Source: Coffea arabica (taxonomy: Eukaryota; Streptophyta; Magnoliopsida; Gentianales; Rubiaceae). From it: a stretch of 64,000 nucleotides of DNA. The notes beneath the pieces are model-generated. The model was not told the DNA's origin and made no database searches. It worked only from the letters and a program-made list of their open reading frames with translations. Below are positions 26,101 through 39,400 of this stretch, in pieces. The stretch's first letter is position 1; each line of letters begins with the position of its first letter. The position numbers were made by a program, and so were the translations under genes. The stretch is from the NCBI RefSeq assembly GCF_036785885.1, contig NC_092312.1, positions 20,788,001 through 20,852,000 of the forward strand, in the 5' to 3' direction.

Positions 26101-27400
26101 GTATATGTTTTTCACATCAAATGAAATTTCTTTCTTTCCTTGTTTTTTATTTTCCTTTTATCTACAGATTCATGAATACTTTTCAAAGGTTTCTTGTGAT
26201 ATTTTATGGGTTTTCGCCCTATCTTGGGTAGTTATTTGTTTTGGTTTTGGTTTAAGTTTGAATCCTAATTAATGGTTTACATAGGTGCCACAACTTATAC
26301 TGGATCACATGATCGAAGCAGGACAGGGTGGGGACTGCAACATTATATGCACACAACCAAGGAGGATTGCTGTTAGTACATTACTTTGACTGCTCTTCTA
26401 CACATAAAAAATTTTTCCATTTCCATGTTGTGTAGCATTTGGGGGGAGGTTTGTGGTTTTCACTTCTGTTGATAGATGTCATCATTTTGTGATTTTGCCT
26501 GGTCTCAGTTCTTCGTTTGTATGAACACAAGTCTTTATAGCTGAATAGGTATTGTGCAAGTTATACAATCTAGCTAACATGGGATGAAATATAAATGCTC
26601 ATTAGGAATAATCAACTATAAAAGCTGTTTTGAGAGTTCAAATACATTTGCTACATTCTTTTGCAGGCTTGGAGTTTAAAAGGTGTTTTTATTTTCCAAT
26701 GTTTCAAAATCTGAATGTGTAGTCTAGAAAGTATTTCAACACAAGAATGAACTTGGACATGTTAATTTTTCTGTTAGGAAGTTTCCCAATCTGTCTAATA
26801 TTTTGGTTGGATTGAATTCTTTAGATTTTTGTGAAACCTGGGTAGCTGCTTTTGTTCCGTCATCTTTTCTATATAAACTGTAATTCTTGATGCATGTAAA
26901 AACCTCAGCCAGCAATTCATAGAAAGCTTGCTATGATACTAGAATCAGTGAGGAAGGATGACAAAGAGCAAAGGAAAGCTGAATATTAACGAGGGGTTGC
27001 TGTACTAGTTGCCTCAGGAAGATGTAAAAGGCTGTGTTGATATTGGTTTCTTTTTGATATAAATAAAAGAGAATTTCCAACTCTATTGTTGCATGTTGCC
27101 ATGTTTGAATAGCAAGAAAGTTATTTTTGAAAATTTTCACGAGAAAAATGGGGTGAGTGTCTTTTTTTGTTGTTTAACCAGAAAAAATTAGTATGCACTC
27201 AAAGCTTTTGAGGAATCCTGCAAGTTTGCAGGATAGTAGATGAGGAAAGTTTTGACTGCATGGAAATTAGTCCAAGCTTGCACAGGTTTAGGGGAAAAGG
27301 AAATTTTCTTGGCTGGACTTGTGCTATCTTTCAAAGACTGCCTAGAGTTTTATCTATTGACACATCACACGAAGTATCTATCCTGAATACTTGGGGATGT

Positions 27401-27455
<55 letters not shown>

Positions 27456-30400
27456 ATGAATTACCAGTCACATATGCATTGCATATTGCTAAAGATAACA
27501 TTTTGAAACTAACATCTAGCAACTCTAATGGGCCATGGCTAGATTTGGGGTGCTATGTACACAATTGGCACTGTCAGTCTGGACTGCTCTGTAAATGGAA
27601 TATATGAACTGGGGCAGTGGATAAATGCAATGACAATGGCCTCTTAAACTGTCACCATTCACAAAGTAGAGAATAATTAGTGTTGGAAAAAGATAGAGTT
27701 TGACTCTTACAGAAATTCCATGTGATCATGAGGTCATGCCAATGGAGCCATGTAAGCCATTTTTGATATATTATTGCTTCAGAAAATGTTAATACATGTT
27801 GCTTCTCCTAGACGCCTCGAGTCAGTAAATGTTTGTCTGCAAATGTGCTATATTGAACTGTGCTAATGCATGGGTTGCTTGTCATAAGATGCTAAATTAC
27901 AACCTGGTGCATATAGCTGATAACATTATTTTGGTGTTTAGGCTGTTTCTGTTGCTGAAAGAGTTGCAGATGAGCGTTGTGAACCTTCTCCTGGTTCAAA
28001 GGATTCTTTAGTTGGTTATCATGTTCGTCTGGATAGTGCAAGGTGACCATGTTTATCTTCCTCCTAATCTTTGTTCAATATAAGGGTTGTGAAAAATTAT
28101 TTTCTTGTAACATGTTTTTGGTTAGGCTCTGAAGAAGTTAAAATTTCCTTTCATTTGTTGTTTGTGTTTATTCTTTTCTATATTCTTCATTTCATAACTT
28201 TACCTATCTCAGAGCTTATCGTTACAGTTTTGCTTCTGGTTCTTCTTGTCACAGTTTCAATTATTTGGTTGCTATCATGTTACGACTACCGTGTCTAGTA
28301 TATCAGTTTGCTTTGTCCATATTCCTGGTTTGATATTTCTTGCATGCAGTGTGGCCCATGTTTAGATACTTCAGATATGGATTTGGGACTTAATTACCAA
28401 TGTCATTCATCTGTTGATATAGCGTAGCTTTAGTTTTTCATAAGTTTCCACTTCTTAGTACTGAGCTCGTTGGTTGTTCATCCATTCTTTGCTGTTCTAG
28501 GAATGAAAAGACAAAGCTTCTTTTCTGTACCACTGGGATTCTTCTGAGGATGGTGTTGGTAGGTGAAATTTTTTTTTTGTACCTAGAAAAAAATTTGTGT
28601 TTTTCTTTTTTCCCCCTGTGTATAGGAAGAGCCTTTCAGATGGAGATGAAGGCAAAGCTCTCTACAATGGCTTCTTTAAACTTTTTAATGGAAATTTCAG
28701 GGTAACAAAAATTTGGCTGGTGTTAGTCATGTCATTGTTGATGAAGTGCATGAACGTTCTCTCTTGGTAAGCTACTTATATTTAAGATTGAGCATATCTT
28801 TGGATTGCCTCAAGTGATAGATATTTGTGTAGTAGTATGTTGATGTGAATCTTTAAACAGATCATCACTTGTTTCATAATTTCCTTCATCAATATGTGAT
28901 GCTTTCTGGTGTTTTGTAGTAGTTCAAATGAGTTCATTTGTCAGTGGATAGACCAATATTGGGATTTTATGTTGAGAATTTTTGCCCAAGGAAAATTTCT
29001 TTTACTGCAAAGGTATCTCCAATGATGTGGGATTTAAATTTATCTTATTTATCTAAATTTATTTTTTCTGGCTTCATTAATTTTTTTTTTGTCTCAGAAT
29101 ATAGCTTCTTATCATCAGCACTGCATACTTATTTCAGAAAAACACGGGTTTGTGTGTGTAGGCATGCATAGTCATGTGTATATGTGTATATATCTATGGA
29201 AGTTTCCTAGGTTACTGCTGCCTCCATTAGCATGTAATCCTTTATCAAAAAGTTTTCTCTAGCTGCCTTTGATTTTCTTACAAAATTTTCAACAGGATAA
29301 GTTTTTATTGGATATGCCTGGTGCTTACGCCATGACAGGATATTTGATTGATTAGTCGAAAGTCTTTTTGAATATGTTAAGATCTGGTTATCTTTGTCTG
29401 CAGCATTTTCGTTGGCAGTGAAATGTCTTGTCTGATCTGTATTAATCAATTACAGTTCCCTAGAAAACTTGGAAAACTTAGAACCATTGATGAAAATGTC
29501 TTGTCTGATCTGTGCTAAGATGGAACATTTGGGGCTCTATTTTACAAACTTGATGAGTCACTTTTTGTTTAACAGGGTGATTTCCTACTCATTGTTTTGA
29601 AGAATCTGATTGAGAAGCAATCTGCTCACAGCACAACAAAGTTGAAAGTTATTCTTATGTATGGTTGCATCTATGCAATTTACTTATGTTACGCTGTTTA
29701 ATTGCTTTTTGCTATGTTCCTATTTGCTAAACTGATTTAACACTTGCCTTGTTTATTTCATTTGTGGTTAGGTCTGCAACAGTTGATTCACATCTCTTTT
29801 CACATTATTTTGGTGATTGCCCTGTAATTACTGCAAAAGGCCGGACACATCCTGTGTCAACTTATTTTCTTGAGGATATTTATGAACAGATTGACTATCG
29901 TCTCGCTTCAGATTCTCCTGCATACATAAATGATGAAACATTCTCAAAAGAGAAGGTACAGTATTAATTAAAAGCTTTCTAGCTTTTAGAACTTCCTTTT
30001 AATTGCTTTACAGAAACTTGCCAACTGCTAAGCTGTCTTAAAGAACTCCCAAATCTCAATTTATTTGCTGGTTGCTGTTGGATTGTTTGCATCATAGGCA
30101 AACTGAGCAAAACTTGATCGCATTTTGTTTGAAATGAATTTGTTCCTATCTGAATTTTTGACGAAATTTATTATGCTGACTCACTTAGTTGCTAAACTGC
30201 CAGAAAAGAATCAGCTGAAACCCACATCAGAGTGATTGCTTAAAGGCCGTATGACATTTTCAGTGAGTTAGGCTGTCATTCAAAAAATACTGAGCAATCA
30301 TTTGGACAAAAAAAATAGTTTACTACTCTAAAATACTTATCTTCCACAGATTTTTCATATAAACCTTTCAACAGTTTAAGCACAGTTGTAAACAACAATA

Positions 30401-33400
30401 AAAGCAGTCATTCTTTCTCAATTTCCAGTCCCAATTCTTCACTTGTTAGAGCCATTTTGTCACTGTATGAATCTCACCTCCTGTTTAGGTTATGCTGTTT
30501 AGTTTTAGTAATTATCCTTCTTGTAGGTAGTTTTATGTTCTAGTGGTTCTTCTTGTTGATATTTCGACTTAGCCATTGTCAACTTTGCGTTATGTTCTTT
30601 GCGCTTTAGATTTCATTGGATCATTTATCATGTTTATTTTAATTCAGGACAGGCATTTGGTTGACTGAGTTGTTTGTGATGAATGGAAAACTGTTGCCAC
30701 TGGTGGGCTAAAGGCTGTGCATCTCTCGAAGAAATCATTTATTTGTAGCGTCATTGTTTGGCTTCCAGAACTGTTAGGAATTATATTGCACGGAAGTATC
30801 ATGGAATTCTTTCAAAATCTGGAATGAGGTTTTGCTGATTGAAATGGCACTTTGTTTTCCCTCTCAGATGTTCATGCCTGCAGTATTTGCTGATGTGTTA
30901 TTGTCATTTTAATTGGGTTTCAATTTTTGTTCTTAAAGTTGTTCTCAAGTCACTGGTTTTAGTCACTGTTGTTCACCGTATGCTGTTTTGCGATTTTGAT
31001 ATTGCTAGCTAGGTGGTTGATGCTTAGAATGTTGGACTTCTTCTTCCCCTCCCTACGTATATTGAATTTGCATATGGTCTTTGGAGTCTGTTGCATCATA
31101 AGCACTTTCACAACTTAATTCTTTGTTTCAGAGGGCTGCTGTTGGTCATCACAGAGGCAAGAGAAATCTTGTTTTATCTGCATGGGGTGATGAAACTTTG
31201 TTGTCTGAAGACTTGATCAACCCATATTATGTTCCCATTCATTATCAATCACATAGTGAGCAAACTCAACAGAATTTGGTACCTTTCCTCTGATCTTTAT
31301 CCCAGTGTTGATAGCCTGCTGTTCAGATTTATTAATCTGGCCACATGTTGACAATTTTGGTATGTTTTTAGAGGAAATTGAATGAAGACATAATTGATTA
31401 TGATCTCCTTGAGGACCTGGTCTGCTACATAGATGAAACTCACCCAGAGGGTGCTATACTTGTCTTTCTGCCGGTAATAGCTTCTCTCAGAGTTTATTGG
31501 CTTCTTTGCTAAGCTTAATAAATATCTGAAGCAATACACATTCTTGGATCTTTTAACTAAGGGTTTTACTTTACCACAGTGAATCACATCCTGCTTCTTA
31601 TATATACTTCACCACTTGCATATGTTCTTAACATTTGGTGATGTATGCCAGGGAGTTGCTGAAATTGAGATGTTGCTTGATAAACTATCTGCTTCTTATC
31701 GTTTTGGTGGACCATCTTCAGAATGGTTACTTCCTTTACATTCATCTATAGCATCTGAGGATCAGAGAAAGGTCTTTTTAAGGCCTCCTGATAACATCCG
31801 CAAGGTAAACCCTGCAACTCTTATTTCTTGTCATCATGTATTTGACAGGACTGTCTTTGTTTTTTAGTTCTATACTTTGCATATGCTCTTATTGAACTAA
31901 ACTTGTATTTCCATCTCTTCCATTATATCCTGTTATCATTCTAACATGCTTTGCTTTATCTTTTCTTTTAAGTGTCTGAGGAAATGATGCTTGCATTAGA
32001 ATATAACATATGATTAGGTTATTAATACTGTTGTCATGTTTCTGCAGTGCATTAGCTTTTTTGTGTTGTTTACCCTTAAGTGCTAGCTTCCTTTTTTTAC
32101 TATAAGATGGAGAAAAATCAGCAGATTTATCCACCTCCTGATTGGCATCTATATTCTCTGCCATGCGAATATGACCGTGGAAAACAACTCTGTATTTTCT
32201 TCAACCTTTTTGCTCCTCAAGGTCTGGTTCTTATTTCTGGATGACGGATTTTTAATGAGAACATTTTAGCCTTAGGTTCAAATTGCTGTATGTGCTAAGT
32301 GTTATAATGGGGATTCTACTATGATTGCTTGTGAACTTGACCTAACCTTTTCTGTGCATGTTCGGACGTATGCTCATAATGATTGTTAAAGAAGAAGAAC
32401 ATTAACTTCTACTAATGATTTGTCATGTAACTCTAGCTAATGAAGCATATACAGGGAGAAAAACATTATTGAGTTCTAATTAGCATGTGAGATTAACTTC
32501 TACTAGTTTGATGCTGAAATAACAAACTTTCATTGTTTGTCAAGGAGTAGCTCAATGGCTGAAAGTTTAAGGGAATTTAAACTTGAAAGTCTATTCCTTG
32601 ATATTTAATTCAATCTATTGAATTTCTTCTTAAATTTAACATCTTTTAGTCCTCCAAATTTATGTCTACAAAATATTATGGACCATGTGAAAGTAGATGT
32701 GGTCATGGACTGCAGTACTGTAGGACTTATAAATGATTCATCATGGTGAATTATGTATGCTTTCTTTATTGACTCTATCAGAATCAAATAATCTTCTTCT
32801 GAAGGGAACAATCGGTTGAAGAGACCTTGGTGCTCTTTTTTTAGAGCAAACAGAAAATAAGTCTTCTAACTTGTCTGCTTAACCTTTGCTATTAAGGTTG
32901 TGGTAAAGATGAAGGTACTCTACTTTGTTTATCAATTATCTTGATAAGTTTATATTTCCTATCCTTTACATGTGCCAGGTCATAATTGCCACAAACATTG
33001 CAGAGACTAGTATAACAATTGATGATGTTGTGTACGTGGTAGATGCTGGAAAGCATAAGGAGAACCGTTATGATCCGCAGAAGGTCTCTATTTCTCTAAA
33101 GAACTTCCTTTGCTTAGATTGTAATGTTATGATTAAGTAAGGATGTTGCTTGCATTATACTTTTGTTATTTTGTCTATGTAGATGTTAAAGATAGCATAT
33201 TAGTATACTTCCTTGGTTTGTTTAATTGTAAAAAGGAATTCATGTCCTAGGCAGCAACCTTCCAGATCTGACAGGATAAATTCAACTCTGTTCTGACTAA
33301 AGAGTCTTGCCGTGAAAAATATTTCATGCTGCTAGTTTTTAACTTCGACTTGGAGAAATTGTAGAGCATGTGTCTATGTTGTATAGATTTTTGAAGGAAA

Positions 33401-36400
33401 CAACTAAAATATCACAAGAGCATATTTTTTAGCGACAAAAGAAATTTGAAGAACATCAACTGTTGTGATGTAGAATTATGTGCAGGAATGTATCATTAAG
33501 TTGTTCATTAATTTGTATTGATCTTTAGCATATCATGTCTGAATCCGAGTTACTTCTCATTCAATCCAAGTTGTTCCGCCTTAATGTATCAATCGTGTAG
33601 TTATTTTATTAACAAGAACGGGGAAATAATTACTGTATGACTTGTTTGTTTCTTAGGCAAAAAAATTTGCTGACTCAAGTCTCTGGTTGGAGATTTCTGT
33701 TCTTAATTTATTGAGACTGGATTGAACACTTTTTTTTATTTTTTAAAATTTTGCTGCTTCTGATTTTACATTCAGCAATGGAAGGTTTAAAAGCATTTTC
33801 TTTATTTGAAAAGTAGTTAGAACGGAATAGCTGAATAGAGAATGAAAATAATAAAGTTTGAACTATAGTACTTAAAGATGTGTAGTTCTTTAATATCAAT
33901 TTCAATTTTTTTCACATTTTCTCATACGCTAATTTGTATCCATTTTGTGGAGAATGCTACAACTTACTGAGTTATATTACTAAATTAGATAACAGATGGG
34001 TATCTGGAACTTGATACCATATGGAAGAAAAGCTTGTGCTGTCCTTGTGCCTGTCAGCATCTTGACATTGCGAAATTAGAGCACATATAGTACTAAATGA
34101 CATAATTGTCAGTTTCACTAATGATGCAACTTGACACTGGTTTCTTTCTATGACACTTGTCATTGCTTAGCTAATAAAACAGCTTCTTTTTGCTTTTAGC
34201 ATTGCTAAATGTAAGCTCTGTAGTAGGTTTGCTGTTTGACTCTGATAATGACTTTCTGGTATCAGGATGAAATCTAGTGGGGAAGACTTGTTGTATTTTA
34301 GCTCTAATGATGTGAGAGAAGAGGGAAAAGTGAATGTTAGGATGTCTAAAATATCCATGTGGTTACCTAAATTGTCATCAAATTTTATTTTCTGAGGTTA
34401 GTCATAAAGTAATGTTCTTTCTTCTGATCCTTTCATTCCTTTTCATTTACAATTTACCATTAGAAACTATCAAGCATGGTTGAAGATTGGATATCTCGAG
34501 CAAATGCAAAGCAGCGGCAAGGAAGAGCTGGTCGTGTAAAACCAGGAATCTGCTTTTGTTTGTATACACACCACAGATATAAAAATCTGATGCGCCCATA
34601 TCAGGTACTGAATTATTCTTCTACTGTAATTGGGCCATGGCATGTTGGCCAAGGTTTACACTTGTTTCAATGGATATGTAACTGTTTCTTCTCATGCACT
34701 CTTATTTTTGCGAAGATACCAGAGATGCTGCGCATGCCATTGGTTGAATTATGTCTGCAGATCAAGTTACTTTCGCTTGGTAGCATAAAGCCATTTTTAT
34801 TAAAGGTTTTGGTGAAATTGTTTGTAGCAGTATATGATTTTGTTCTGCGGTTCATTGTGTGAATTCAGAATCAAATTTCCTTTTTATGCACTATATTTGG
34901 TCATGATTTCCTTCACAATTATGTTGCTGTGTCAGGCTTTAGAACCACCAAGTGAAGAGGCTATCAGATCAGCAATTTCTTTGTTATATGAGGTATTACG
35001 TTTTTCCTTTTACCGGACTGATAGTGTAGTAAAGCTGAGCTAGGTGAGGTTGAATCGTCTGAGGTTTTCTCATTTGGTTCAAAGGGCTTAGGTTCAAAAT
35101 GAATCTGAGAATTTTCAACCTCCAAAAATATGCAGGCCAATACCTGTAAATCTGAAGTATATTACAAAAGTGCTTATCTTTTTAAGCCATGCTTATATTA
35201 CCACCTTCCTTGTCTCACTTTTTCTCTGCAGCTCGTGTTTTGTTGTCGATTGATCATGTCTTTGCTCTTTGTGTCCAATTCACAGTATAATTATTCAGAA
35301 GGAGAAGTATTAAATGCATATATTTTGGATGGATGTAAGAGTTTATAGGAGATAGGGCTAGAAAAGTGCCGGTGCACACAATGATTACAGTAGTTACTCG
35401 GTGATGATAGTGGGATTTTGTGAGATGGTCTATACATAAGCTGCAGAAAATGATAGGAGGGCTGTGGCCCTTTTTTGTAATTAACTCTTGTACTTTCAAG
35501 TGTTAATATATATATATATATATACACCAATATTGACGTTTGTTGAAAAAAAGTAGGAAATGACTGTTGGTTTGCAAGATACTTATTTACATTTTTGCTT
35601 TGAAGTTTGACATCGTTTGCTATGCTTGATACTAAATTTCACATTTAGGTGGGTGCCATTCAAGGAAATGAAGAGTTGACACCTCTTGGGTATCATTTGG
35701 CAAAACTGCCAGTGGATGTTTTAATTGGAAAGGTGTGTATAAATTAGCACTTCATTCGCCTCGTCTGGGAATTTTTGCACTTGGATTTTAGGCATTCAAT
35801 ATACTGTTGTTATTGAATTGAGTCTTCTGCTGATGATGCATAACATAGGTTATAATTGATATATCTGTTTATTGGTGGTATCTTGGGAACATTCTTCAAT
35901 ACATTACCATAATCTCTACTTTTAGTTGAAAATTTCTTAAAAGCTCTGTCCATGAGCAATATGATATGGTGGCATCAGTACAGAAGCAGTTTTAGGGAGA
36001 ACCTGTGTAAGCGTGACTAACTTGGCTTCTGATACAAGTTATCTCATCTGCGTGTGCTCCCTGGCCCTTGGAGTATTGGATCTTGAAAATTGCATGTCAG
36101 TCTCGCAATATCTCTTCCACTTGTGCAGTTATGGCTGTTCTGTGGATGAAGGGGTCACTTTTTTGGTGGTTTGGAGCAACAGAAAATTTGGTGTTATGTT
36201 AAAACTTCTTCATGCAGTAGATAAGATAAAAAAATTCTGTGGCCCATCATGATGCTCTTTTAACTGCCTGTACCCTTAGAAGATCTTTTCAAGCATGTAA
36301 ATAGTTTTACATGAAGCTAGCCTAGTTCTTCGTATGTCTTATATATGACACTTGTAGTCTCTGTTCCTTGATTATGTATAGAACACTGACTAGAAACATG

Positions 36401-39400
36401 TTTCAATCCAGAGTCATTGTTGGTGCCCTTTTGTTTCGCATTTACCTTTTGGTAGTGAACTACAACTGAAGTTAGACATCTGTATTCTGGGCTTTCTTGT
36501 GTTCTGCTTCTTCTAAGTAATACATATGCCCAATTTTCTCGTGTGACACTTGATCTATACCTCAATTGAGAACAAACTACCAGAGTCTCCATAAATATTT
36601 TACTTACCATCCTTATTCCATCAGGAATGATCTCAATTTAAATTGTTCTAACCAGAGTCAAAATTCTGATTTGAGTTGTGGTTTCCTGACTCATGCATGC
36701 ACCTCTTTATGTGGCTTGTGAAGAAATACCTGGCTATCGTTTTGTAGTTTATGCCGTGTAAGCTTCCTTGTTTGGATCTTTTTGTTCTGCATGGAAATAA
36801 ATGATGCAGTTCTTGATTTGTTTCAATGGTTGCTGAAACCATGTTGATTGAATTTGCAGATGCTAATATATGGTGGAATATTTGGATGCTTGTCACCAAT
36901 CCTGTCTATTTCAGCATTTTTGAGTTACAAATCACCATTCATATACCCAAAGGATGAGGTTCTTTCATAAAACCTACTTTATTGTTGTATTGAGGCTTTA
37001 TGGAGAATGATATTACATCGTCATATGCTTTATGCAGAAACAGAATGTTGACAGAGCAAAATTAGCATTGTTAACCAATAAGATTGGTGGTGAAAATGAT
37101 TCAAATGATGGGAATGGCCAGTCTGACCACCTATTGGTGATGGTTGCATATAGGAAATGGGAGAAGATTCTACGTGAGGTTAGTAGTTAGTTTCACCGTT
37201 GCCTGAAATTGATACGGTAAATCATGTATTCTTTGGGTGGCCACCACGGACACATGTTTTGTCATATTTTAGTGACTAAGATTATAACTTACTGTTGGAG
37301 TCAATTACTCCTAGTGAAAGTCTGGCAAGTTAATTACACTGTAAAATTATTCACTGATGTCAAAAGGGAATTTACAGTGTTTTTTACTATGTAATTCTAT
37401 TTATGTTGTTGAAACCAGTGTAATGTGGGAATTTGTTTATGGCATAATCCCCAGTCTTCTTCTGCAGCATGATCTACAAGTAGTATTTCTGAGTGTTAAT
37501 ATAAGATGGATATTTCCACCACTTTCTGCATAGTTATCCATGGATCTATTGAATAGGAAGTAGAAGTTTGGTAGACATGCTGACCTTCTAATGGAGAAGC
37601 ACGAGGCGCTGCACCTCAAAGAGAGTGCTGAAGTTGGCTCAAAGGACAGATGGCTTCATTTTGCCTAGCATTTGATATATGTATACGTTTATAATCTTTA
37701 TTTAGTGGATTAAAGGGGTTTCACTAAAAAATATCCGATTTGGCTGCTAACATTTATTCTTTCTATTGGGAGCTCATTTAAAGCTTCAAGCTAGTGAGAG
37801 GAGTGTGATTTATATGTGAATCATGACATACTTAAATGGCCTCTCATGCGTTGGTGGGTCAAGCATGTTTACTTTTAGCTGTGGGTGGGAAAGACTGAAG
37901 TTGGGCCTCTATTTCTTTTTGGGTTTAACTGTTAATGTGTCTTATAAACAAAATCCAGAAATTAAACTTATATAAGTAAGATGCCATTTGGCTTTTTAGT
38001 TATTGTTCTTTGGGTAACTCTCATGATGGTACTAATGCAGCTCAAAAATTCTTGCAGAATGGAGTCAAGGCTGCACAACGATTTTGCACCTCTTACTTTT
38101 TGAGCAGCTCTGTAATGTACATGATAAGGTTGGATTTCTTCTGATTTATAGCATTGTGTTCACAGGGCTGTGAACTGCATGCACACATTTTCCTCCCATT
38201 GCATGTATTTGTGGAGATTAAATGCATGGATGCCAAATACATGATACCTTAGAGGCTTCCATAAATTTGTTTATCTTTTGTGTATGAATGGATGGGACAA
38301 TATGTCATCTGGTTTTATTCAACGTAACTCTGGGTTTTGTAACTTGACAGATTGATTCTGAGAAGTACAGTGTGTCGATTTTTACTATATATCCTGATTG
38401 TTCTAAAAAAATTTCAATACTGCATCTTCCTTTCCCTGCCTTCTATTCTTTTTTTACAAATAATTTTTTTGTATAATGTGCCAGAGACATGAGAATACAG
38501 TTTGCAACATTACTGGCAGACATTGGACTGATTAGCATCCCAACGAGCTACCAGGTATTGCTTCATTCTTGCAGAGAAGTTATTAGTTGAAATTTATTCC
38601 TCGTTTGGATCTTTTTTTTTTTTTTTAACTGCTATCAAATTAGTGCTGGTCTTACTTTAATATCAGTTGTCTTAAGAGTTAATGGTGAAACATGTAATCT
38701 CCAGCTCTGACAAGCCGTTTGTGCAAGTCTAACATTCAAAACTGTTGATATTTTTTATTAAAAACCAATGCTCAAGTATAATATGAGTGTACTTGAAAGG
38801 TGCTTGTGTTGGGCCGTGAGGCTATAGATTGTCAAATAGCTTGGACAAACTAATGTTCTGTCAATGCTATGACTGGTACTTTTACAATAATGTTTTAAGA
38901 GTCACTAATTTCAAAAATTTGTCAAAAGCCTACCTAAACTAGATTACCTTTAAAAATGAGTAAGCTTCCACTAGATGCAGTTCTCTGCCAAGTGCCAGGA
39001 CTTCTCTTTAAATTCTTTGATTTTACTGTCTCTTCATTTACTGATAAGTCATCCTTAAATTCTTTGTTCTGGACCTTGGATTGATAGTCACGTGTTTGTT
39101 CTTGTCTTTTGAGGTTGTGTATGCTCTTGGAATTATATATTTGAGTGTTGAAAACTAACGACTGGTTATGCTTTTGAATCAGATTACAAGGAGAAAGCAA
39201 GACAAGCTTGACAGCTGGCTTTCAGATGCATCACAAATGTTCAATATGTACTCAAACCATTCTGCAATAGTTAAGGTAATAGCCTCATTCAATCCCTAGA
39301 CATATTTGTTAAAGATGACTTCTTCTACAGTCTTGCTTCTTCTTGAGTCTTCTGAATTACTTCAAGCAATTTGTGATGGTTAAATCATATGTTTATGTGC

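Noticed and set aside
27260-27607. 115-aa frame across the GA microsatellite
   Set aside because: Intron 12 of the helicase gene, with a Glu-Arg repeat produced by the microsatellite.
28753-28766. DEVH in place of DEAH as a defective helicase motif II
   Set aside because: DEVH is also present in the Arabidopsis relative as I recall it, so it is a lineage feature, not damage.
34476-34862. 128-aa frame as a separate gene
   Set aside because: It is helicase exon 22 read through its intron; only the part up to 34604 is coding.
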